A stretch of 36,412 nt of DNA from positions 1 to 36,412 of the forward strand of contig CAJUBE010000042.1 of NCBI GenBank assembly GCA_910584725.1, in the 5' to 3' direction. Below the pieces are notes generated by a model that made no database searches, had not been told where the DNA came from, and saw only the letters and a program-made list of their open reading frames with translations. The DNA comes from an uncultured Lachnospiraceae bacterium (lineage in GTDB: Bacteria > Bacillota > Clostridia > Lachnospirales > Lachnospiraceae). Of this stretch, positions 32,101 to 36,412 are shown piece by piece (the stretch's first letter is position 1; each line of letters starts with the position of its first letter). A program made the position numbers and the translations under genes.

Positions 32101-34998
32101 GGCAGCATAACATTCACCTACACGCCCAACGGACAGATCGGGACAGTGACAGACGCCTGTGGCAATGTGACCGCATATGCCTATGATGCCTGCGGCAATC
32201 TGGTTCAGGTGACGGATCCGCTTGGAAATATCACTGTCTATGAATATGATGCCATGAATCGTCAGATTAAGGAATGCGTATCAGAGGACGGGGAAGTGAC
32301 CCATGCAGCCATCTATCAGTATGATAAGAGGGGATGTATGATCCGCATGATAAATCCTGTGGAGGAGGAGAGAAGCTATACTTACGACGGTAACGGCAAT
32401 CCGGTCGGGATCACGGATGAGGACGGCAATATAACGACCGTGACATACGATCTCAACGACCAGCCCCTGCAGATGACCTACCATGACGGCAGACAGGCAG
32501 CTTTCCGTTACAACAAGCGCGGTGAGCTGGTGGAAATGCAGGACTGGAACGGCGTCATGACCATGGAGCGCGATGTGCTGGGAAGACTGACCGGTGTGAC
32601 CGACCACAACGGACGTACAGTCGGCTATACGTATGATGCCGTCGGAAACAGAACTGCCATTCGCTATCCTGACGAAAGTGTGGTAAACTATACATATGAC
32701 GGGAATCACCGTCTGACCGGCGTGACGGATGCGGAAGGCAGGGGCACGCAGTACAGCTATGACGCGGCAGGAAATCTCCTTTCCATGGTACAGCCGGGCG
32801 GCAAAGCCACTTACCGCTACCGCCCCGATGGGATGCCGTCTGCGGCAAAATATCAGACAGACGACGGCGCAGTCATGGATGTGGATTTTGCCTATGATCC
32901 GATGGGGCGTATGCTCGGTCTGCGCAGACAAAGCGGCGTGGACGCGCCCGTATACAATACCGTGTATACCTACGATCCCGCAGGACGTCTGCTTTCCTGC
33001 ACAGAGGGAACGACACGGGAGACCTACGGATATGACGCGCTGGGGAACCGTACCGCGTGGACAGTCAACAATGACGGGAAGGCGGCGTATACCTACGATG
33101 CCATGTGCAGACTTGTCTCCATGGAGCAGGACGGCGCGGCTTACAGCTACACCTATGACAAAAGGGGGAATCTGACAGAAGAAAGACAGGGAGATGCCCT
33201 GATCCGGCAGTATGTCTACGACACCGCCAACCGTATGGCGACGGGCAAAAATCTTCTGACCGGGGCACAGACAGACTATACATACAATGCCCTGAACATG
33301 CGGATTGCCCATACCGCTACCCTTCCGGGGACAGAAGCGCCGCAGGTAAAGACAACTGCCTATGTGCCCGATTTTCTGGGAGGCACAAACAATGACCTGA
33401 TGGCGTACCATGACGGAGGCGGCATTACAAAAGCCGTATACGGCAGAACCTATGAGCGCCTCGGCTATACCACCGCGGCAGGTCACATGTACGAAATGCC
33501 CGATCTCTGGGGCAACCCCTTATATGCTGCGGATGCACAGGGCAATGCCGACTGGTGCGCGGGACACGATGCATGGGGCAGACCCGATGTACAGTTTGCC
33601 GCAGGGACGGATAACGAGTTACGTTTTACGAACTATACCTACGATCCCGTAATCGGTAAATACTTTGCGCAGGCAAGATTCTATGACAGTGCACAGGGCA
33701 GGATGCTCTCGCCCGACCCGGTTAAGAGAAGCATAAACCCTTACCCGTACTGCGATAATGACCCGGTCAACTACAACGATCCCACAGGAGAGATCGCGAA
33801 TATCCTCGTGGGAGCAGGACTCGGCGGTTTCTTCGGCGGTGCGGCGGGTTTCCTCGGAAACGCGGCTTCCCAGCTCATGGACGGTGGGAAGTTCAACTGG
33901 CGAAAAGCCGCAGGCGCGGCGGCAAACGGCGCCGTGGTAGGCGCGGTAAAGGGCGCGATGGTAGGAAGCGGCGTGGGTGTACTGGGAGCATTTGCCACAG
34001 ATTTCGCGGCGGGGACCGTCGGAAGCGCCTTAGAGCAGGGAATCAGCAGAGGACGCGTAGACATCGGGGAGAGCCTTTTAAGCGGGGCAGGGAATGCCAT
34101 AAGCGAGGTTTTGTATGGAACAGGCGAACTCAAGGGTGTGAAGGACGCCTTCCTCAGAGGAGCCAGAACCGGCGCGGTGATGTCTGGGCTTGAGAATATC
34201 ACTGACAGTGTTGGATCTTACGGAGTGGCAGGGAGCAGGCTTTTAAGGAAAACTCCGAATGAAGCCATCATTCCCGAAGCCGCAAAGACAGGACGAGACC
34301 CGAAGGGGATGTGCGGCGCAGCCGATCCGTTTGATTTGTCCAGTGGACTGGGGAATGGAAGAGGATACCGCAGCGGAGCAGGACACAACGGCGGAGCAGG
34401 CGGCTTTAGTCTCGGCGGTTTCGTGAGGGATGTGCTGACAGGGGCAGTAGTAGGCGGTCTTGGCAGCGCAGGGTTCTATGGAGCCGGGAAGGCTGTGGAT
34501 GCGCTCTGGGGGAGTGTTGTTGGGCGCGGAAGTAAAAAGCCTACGGTTATTTATGGAACAGATGATATTGCCAAGTACCAATATAATATGATTGAGAATC
34601 CGGGTCCATTGGCTGAAATGGACCGTAAACCAGCGAAGAATTTTTATGGCGGACGGTACAATATGGAGATCTTGCAGGAAGATCGGATCATGTATCGCGC
34701 GGGAGATTCACAAGAAAAATATGGAAGATGGTTTACAAGTGAGCCGCCAGCCTCTGTTGCCAAGGTAAGGATTGACACGGCAGTGAAGCCTTACTGGATT
34801 AATCCGGCGAAAGGAATATGGACAGGCAGTTCCCCCATAAACTGTGTGTATGCAGTCAAAATACCAAAGGGGACTACGATATATACAGGACCCGTTGGTC
34901 CACAGGGAGGTGTATATGTAGGCGGATATGACATAATGCAAACATTTATTGAGTTACCTCAGGAGATTGAGGTTGTAGCAAAGATGACGTTAAAATAG
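26941..34998 (+). CDS. RHS/WapA-type polymorphic toxin with FN3 domains, 5'-truncated
   Basis: A single open frame of 2685 codons. Residues 1-735 are FN3 domains, about 740-850 a DUF6531-like RHS entry (NDPVNALTGAFLWSYT), about 880-2240 YD repeats (GxxxxYxYDxxGN pattern), then the core end YFAQARFYDSAQGRMLSPDP and NDPVNYNDPTGE (to about 2283). A Gly/Ala-rich segment and a C-terminal toxin candidate follow. In this family the shell encloses and delivers the C-terminal tip to neighbouring cells. The frame is open from 26929, after a stop at 26926. The only usable start is TTG 26941, in the middle of an FN3 domain, with no ribosome binding site, promoter or signal peptide. I infer that the real 5' end was lost, though the remaining 8 kb is uninterrupted. 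Confidence 0.85.
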   Translation: MFPNIYRAKSYDILFDNKDYNVTTLSKTFTGLTPKTSHTIAVRARGAKQTSPYSATQTVKTPPVAPAVPMGITKKATETSATIRWNKVAGAIGYLIRLNSDEVYGLENTTSTTYGGLKPKTAYTYQVASRSLDGVGSYSAAKTIKTLAQIPQAPLDSGIQGQTTENSVTIKWDAVSGATGYDIQFNGSTYGTTSPSRTFTGLKDNTEYAYRIRSKNADGVSEYGPEKKVRTTPKAPTNPIASSDEESVSVSWAPVAGATSYDLEIDGKVYRVNGTSHRVTGLKPNTSYSYRIRANNADGSSSYSRTKTLKTTSMPPETVKETRAQTTITLKWDMVSGASNYDLLFNGTTYRVTGTSKTISGLTANTSYNYQIRVNTTDGSSSYSPVKTVKTLPYAPSTYPTVNTTAAADAVTLTWNAVPGATEYELYFDGKTYTVTGTSHKVTGLKDDTSYRYQIRSVNEGGRSSYSPSKTVKTLLKAPDVPTDIRFSAGSTSVTVSWKYVSKVKSYDLLFNGTVYNTTGTSKTVSGLRPETTYTCQVRAKNDAGTSAYSPVYSVKTTMAPPEMPANVQATATTNSVTVSWGSVSRAAGYRLRFNGETQSVTGTSKTVTGLEPGTDYEYSVCAYNAGGNSAYTARKTVTTVAVGPAVPSDVTAQTGFNSVIVSFPPVTDAADYDITFDGTVHHVSGTEPTAAGRICKVFSGLQPNTEHTYCARANNAEGSSRYSAPGSVRTDISKKNGLADRASDSAYTDGRISYTGNDPVNALTGAFLWSYTCLEDYGKDGLQLTLMYDSDRDAFDTVLGTGWTHELNYLLYMDEEYAYFSTPYGAVIPFSKEADTSFRAADGIGTVYTMEQREDASYVVRKQDGTEYVFDSALVLAQIVENGLVKYRFDKNAEGQITQISGRHGSSLNFSYTGGHLSEAADSQGNTAVFTYQEDRLTAVGNSAGKSLSFAYEAGLLSTIADFAGQVYLTNTYDAYGRVIRQNTAGRGESTVTYDRENRKTVFTDAAGNSTTYLYDTDGRVTDVELAGAGIHNSYDEDGRLTEQTDALGNSTKMSYDACGRMNCVTYPDGTMEQVSYNDRGLPVRIVNRDGAESRYAYDDGNHLISVQDERGNSGTYTYDEEDNLLTWTDRTGNVWSYAYDEAGHLKEASDPAGNVSRYVHDAIGRLLSYTSPTGKTVSYQYSAAGDLLKIADADGEVLFSYDENGNRTGITDRRGNSQRMEYNGMGQLSLVTDFMGNAYRFAYDERGCLVGEKNPIDAEVAYTYDVRGNTTTRTDGNGNVTAYAYDAADRLTQITDAAGGILQYTYDAMGRVKTVTDPLERQTTYTHDAQGRVISVTDALGNSVSFTYDQAGNLLTRTDEDGNVTTYTYDEENRLLTETTPAGTTRYTYDGTGQVIAVEAPDESVQKAVYDADGNLTEATDPENNRTVCVYNEAGHMTEVTSPDGGKTLYQYDANGNCTKITDAEGNSRSYVFDENNRLTAVTDAMGQTTTCEYDAAGRMTAVTDARGGRSTLCYDANGNLVSETDPLGGVKTYTYDSLNRIIKSVDEEGHTKSCAYDAAGNMISFTDANGNNWSYNYDALNRMTGVTDQNGDSLTLAYTNTGKVSKVTDKEGAQTTYQYDDMGRLLKMTDASGHSLAFTYDSMGRVLTQTDAAGNVTKYTYSPAGNLTGRKDPEGNTVTYTYNAAGQVTKVTDALGGDMTYTRDALGQVTKVTNPEGGSITFTYTPNGQIGTVTDACGNVTAYAYDACGNLVQVTDPLGNITVYEYDAMNRQIKECVSEDGEVTHAAIYQYDKRGCMIRMINPVEEERSYTYDGNGNPVGITDEDGNITTVTYDLNDQPLQMTYHDGRQAAFRYNKRGELVEMQDWNGVMTMERDVLGRLTGVTDHNGRTVGYTYDAVGNRTAIRYPDESVVNYTYDGNHRLTGVTDAEGRGTQYSYDAAGNLLSMVQPGGKATYRYRPDGMPSAAKYQTDDGAVMDVDFAYDPMGRMLGLRRQSGVDAPVYNTVYTYDPAGRLLSCTEGTTRETYGYDALGNRTAWTVNNDGKAAYTYDAMCRLVSMEQDGAAYSYTYDKRGNLTEERQGDALIRQYVYDTANRMATGKNLLTGAQTDYTYNALNMRIAHTATLPGTEAPQVKTTAYVPDFLGGTNNDLMAYHDGGGITKAVYGRTYERLGYTTAAGHMYEMPDLWGNPLYAADAQGNADWCAGHDAWGRPDVQFAAGTDNELRFTNYTYDPVIGKYFAQARFYDSAQGRMLSPDPVKRSINPYPYCDNDPVNYNDPTGEIANILVGAGLGGFFGGAAGFLGNAASQLMDGGKFNWRKAAGAAANGAVVGAVKGAMVGSGVGVLGAFATDFAAGTVGSALEQGISRGRVDIGESLLSGAGNAISEVLYGTGELKGVKDAFLRGARTGAVMSGLENITDSVGSYGVAGSRLLRKTPNEAIIPEAAKTGRDPKGMCGAADPFDLSSGLGNGRGYRSGAGHNGGAGGFSLGGFVRDVLTGAVVGGLGSAGFYGAGKAVDALWGSVVGRGSKKPTVIYGTDDIAKYQYNMIENPGPLAEMDRKPAKNFYGGRYNMEILQEDRIMYRAGDSQEKYGRWFTSEPPASVAKVRIDTAVKPYWINPAKGIWTGSSPINCVYAVKIPKGTTIYTGPVGPQGGVYVGGYDIMQTFIELPQEIEVVAKMTLK
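33790..34998 (+). other. RHS C-terminal variable region with candidate ART-like toxin
   Basis: After the conserved NDPTGE (to about residue 2283), residues 2284-2400 are Gly/Ala-rich and hydrophobic (ILVGAGLGGFFGGAAGFLG), a likely translocation or linker zone. A Gly-rich spacer follows, and then a compact domain at about 2567-2685. That domain has MYRAGDS (R2586), YGRWFTSEPPAS, VYAVKIPKGTTIYTGPVG, GGVYVGG and QTFIELP. An Arg in a first strand, an aromatic-Thr-Ser segment and a late Gln/Glu strand are reminiscent of ADP-ribosyltransferase folds. This is a pattern impression, not an assignment. Its terminal position and the adjacent immunity-type gene mark it as the toxic tip. Confidence 0.5.
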
Positions 34999-35007
34999 GA
35001 GGATGAA

Positions 35008-35337
35008 ATGCTTAGCAAGGAGGAAATGCTGCAGTTACGCAGGTCATATATCGAAATTGGAAAGCTGGTACAAAAATATGGCGGATATGAGCGTTACAGT
35101 GTGGAATTAAAATATCTTATGAGCCAAGTGAAATGTATTGACTCAGATGAGGATGATAAAAGCAAACTTGAATATCTTGTGCAGGGTTACAAAGGCTTGG
35201 TTTGGCACAAAGGAGGCTTAGAAGAGTTTGCCATATGTGACAGTGGTGAAAGTAAGGAGGTGGAAAGACAATTAAATAGAAAGCTAGTTGAAGAATGGGG
35301 GAAAGCAGGGGAGATCCTAAGGAAATATATCCCATAA
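35008..35337 (+). CDS. Candidate immunity protein for the RHS toxin
   Basis: A 109-residue, highly charged, mostly helical protein without signal peptide or membrane segment. Its ATG is 9 nt after the toxin stop and the ribosome binding site AGGAGGATG overlaps that stop, the classic toxin-immunity arrangement. No known immunity family is recognised; helix 1 (LSKEEMLQLRRSYIEIGKLV) and the C-terminal helix (NRKLVEEWGKAGEILRKYI) are the main features. It would act in the cytosol by binding the tip. If the RHS gene is silent, this gene may protect against related strains instead. Confidence 0.7.
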   Translation: MLSKEEMLQLRRSYIEIGKLVQKYGGYERYSVELKYLMSQVKCIDSDEDDKSKLEYLVQGYKGLVWHKGGLEEFAICDSGESKEVERQLNRKLVEEWGKAGEILRKYIP

Positions 35338-35388
35338 TTTCATTCCACTTAACAAGTATTAGGGAACCTATATTATTTAAAGTATAAA

Positions 35389-35446
35389 GCAAAAATCGGA
35401 GTGTTCGACAGACTATAAGTAGTTGAAGGATATCTCCGATTTTTGC
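35389..35446 (+). terminator. Terminator-like hairpin after the immunity gene
   Basis: GCAAAAATCGGAG (35389-35401) and CTCCGATTTTTGC (35434-35446) pair perfectly over 13 positions around a 32-nt loop, with T-runs in the 3' arm. A related stem (AAAATCGAAGG core) ends the next cassette at 36039. Confidence 0.65.
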
Positions 35447-35461
35447 TATATCGATACCCAG

Positions 35462-35530
35462 CCCAGACGGGGCACATATCTTAAGGAACGGAGCGGGAGT
35501 GCGGCGACATAGATGTGTGCCCTGTTTGGG
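35462..35530. other. Long hairpin in the cassette gap
   Basis: CCCAGACGGGGCACATATCT (35462-35481) pairs with AGATGTGTGCCCTGTTTGGG (35511-35530) over 20 positions with three G-T pairs and no mismatch. The 29-nt loop is GC-rich. G-T pairing in place of A-T suggests the RNA form matters. It is the main feature of the 443-nt gap 35338-35780, which otherwise holds the terminator and the RHS relic. Confidence 0.55.
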
Positions 35531-35587
35531 TGTCGGATTGTATCATACACCTGTTAGAGATAAAATTTTTAGCGGTTCGCCATCATT

Positions 35588-35791
35588 ATGAAAATGTGGT
35601 AAACTATATTTTAACAGTGCAGATTAAAGTGAGCGGTACGGGTGGTTTCTTCGGCGGAGCAGGGAAATACTCCTAATCTCAGTGACATGGATAGGCATTA
35701 TCTGATGGCTGATGCAGTAGAGCGTGCAAGGGAAGCGGGTATCACCATTAAATTAACAGATGAGATACGGAGGATATTATATGGATTCTAA
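35588..35791 (+). pseudogene. Decayed RHS tip fragment with toxin C-terminus
   Basis: One frame reads ENVVNY and later GTGGFFGGAGKYS then stop, matching the GGFFGGA zone after the RHS core in the main gene. A second frame, open from 35633, reads NTPNLSDMDRHYLMADAVER, continues AREAGITIKLTDEIRRILYG, and ends with F and a stop at 35789. The latter looks like a toxin C-terminus and overlaps the next gene's start by 11 nt, as tips usually do. The core, linker and most of the tip are missing, with a frameshift between the pieces. Confidence 0.6.
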
Positions 35792-35975
35792 AAAATTGAT
35801 GGATAAAGAGAGCAAGATAGTGTTTAAGGCAGTAGAGGATTATGAAACAAAAGGGGAAACAAAAGAATGCTGTCCACGTTGTAAAGGAAAATTGAAATAT
35901 TACAGAGCAGGGAATTCATTTGGTATCTCCTGTGAGAATCAATGTGGGTTTGTTTATAATTTTCGAGGCTTATAA
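35781..35975 (+). CDS. Orphan zinc-ribbon immunity-type protein (64 residues)
   Basis: The protein starts MDSKKLMDKESKIVF and ends with a zinc ribbon: CCPRC at 31-35, then CENQC about 18 residues later, and GFVYNFRGL. It is cytosolic, with no signal peptide or membrane segment. ATG 35781 follows GGAGG (35769-35773) and lies within the last 11 nt of the decayed toxin frame. I infer it is the immunity gene of a displaced tip, kept after its toxin decayed. Function is inferred from position; the fold could equally be a small nucleic-acid-binding protein. Confidence 0.6.
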   Translation: MDSKKLMDKESKIVFKAVEDYETKGETKECCPRCKGKLKYYRAGNSFGISCENQCGFVYNFRGL

Positions 35976-36038
35976 AATGATAAGCATATTAGGAAACGCA
36001 TTGGTTATGCAGTGATATATGCTAAAGATGTCGGTTAA

Positions 36039-36101
36039 CCAAAAAATCGAAGGATTCTTAGTACGGTAATTAACTGGCTGAGAATTTCCTTCGATTTTTG
36101 G
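36039..36101 (+). terminator. Terminator-like hairpin after the orphan immunity gene
   Basis: CCAAAAAATCGAAGGA with TTCTTAG (36039-36061) pairs with CTGAGAA and TTTCCTTCGATTTTTGG (36078-36101) with small bulges. T-rich 3' arm. It resembles the hairpin at 35389-35446 in sequence and position within its cassette. Confidence 0.6.
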
Positions 36102-36165
36102 CAATGTGCTATTATCGGAAAAAGCGTGGTAAACTATACCATAGTAACACAACCTAAATGTATGA

Positions 36166-36390
36166 TACGGGAGGATATGTTTTGCAAACTACATCTTCGA
36201 TCCCGTAATCGGTAAGTACTTTGCACAGGCAAGATTCTACGACAGTGCGCAGGGCAGGATGCTTTCACCCGACCCGGTCAAGAGAAGCATAAATCCTTAC
36301 CCGTATTGCGACAATGACCCGGTCAACTATAACGACCCCACAGGAGAGATCGCGAATATCCGTAAGCGTCAAATCCACCGCCTTGGATAG
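36166..36390 (+). pseudogene. Orphan RHS core-end fragment with a new short tail
   Basis: From 36187 the frame reads NYIFDPVIGKYFAQARFYDS, AQGRMLSPDPVKRSINPYPY and CDNDPVNYNDPTGEIANI, matching the main RHS core end at 33634-33807 codon for codon. Of 58 codons, 15 differ and 13 of those are synonymous. After IANI it diverges at once to RKRQIHRLG and a stop at 36388. There is no start codon in frame. This is the displaced-tip arrangement seen at RHS loci, here with the tip cut short. Confidence 0.8.
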
Positions 36391-36412
36391 TTAGCGCTTT
36401 TATGCCATACTC

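Noticed and set aside
32281..33486. 401-codon open frame on the minus strand
   Set aside because: It is the reverse shadow of the YD repeats, with repeated Ile/Val/Cys patterns that mirror the coding strand, and it has no ribosome binding site.
27000..33600. Regular repeats suggesting a CRISPR array or satellite
   Set aside because: Repeats are degenerate, translate to FN3 and YD protein units and keep one frame throughout, so they are coding.
35338..36165. Integron-like cassette array with attC sites
   Set aside because: The hairpins lack the paired RYYYAAC and GTTRRRY core sites, and no integrase gene is in the window.

Overview
The window looks like chromosomal DNA of a spore-forming anaerobic Firmicute, most likely a Lachnospiraceae (Clostridium cluster XIVa) gut-type bacterium. 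The basis is strong AGGAGG ribosome binding sites, near-50% GC, an ECF sigma factor paired with a DUF4179 anti-sigma, a GerMN-type lipoprotein beside a DUF4125 protein, a DUF6320-like zinc-ribbon membrane protein beside an alcohol-acetyltransferase-like protein, and a WapA/RHS-type giant protein. The genus cannot be fixed from sequence reading alone.

Positions 1-6900 are a co-directional run of small single-domain enzyme genes: HD hydrolase, two methyltransferases, MBL hydrolase, two GNATs, a HIT-like protein and a divergent carbamoyltransferase. Broken gene pieces lie between them: a truncated CD3324-like start, an alpha/beta hydrolase that has lost its nucleophile region, a GNAT tail, and an unassigned C-terminal fragment. 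A 50-residue small protein with its own promoter ends the run. Two outward-facing tRNA-Leu genes (AAG on -, CAG on +) flank an ECF sigma/anti-sigma pair (7113-8877, -).

Positions 9265-22049 are a nearly complete N,N'-diacetylchitobiose system. It holds a GH94 chitobiose phosphorylase, an alpha-phosphohexomutase, a YesM-type sensor kinase, a lipoprotein sugar-binding protein, two permeases, an AraC-type response regulator, NagB and NagA. The inferred route is: import by the ABC transporter, phosphorolysis to GlcNAc-1-P plus GlcNAc, mutase to GlcNAc-6-P, then NagA and NagB to fructose-6-P. No transporter ATPase and no GlcNAc kinase are present in the window. Four intergenic gaps of this locus carry two families of structured repeats. 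Family 1 (9327-9449 and 17860-18007) has three hairpins and a pseudoknot whose 3' strand abuts the ribosome binding site, with compensatory changes between copies. Family 2 (18884-18996 and 20735-20860) is a second hairpin array. I did not recognise either as a known RNA class.

Positions 22058-26755 hold a GerMN lipoprotein/DUF4125 pair, then a minus-strand acetyltransferase-like/DUF6320-like pair, and a divergent HSL-family hydrolase.

Positions 26941-36412 are an RHS polymorphic-toxin locus. The 2685-codon RHS frame opens inside an FN3 domain 26 nt after a terminator, with no ATG, ribosome binding site or signal peptide, so its 5' end appears lost. It carries eight whole FN3 domains, an RHS/YD shell, and a C-terminal candidate toxin followed at once by an immunity-type gene. 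Downstream are decayed toxin tips, an orphan zinc-ribbon immunity-type gene and an orphan copy of the RHS core end, which together form a small array of displaced tip/immunity cassettes.
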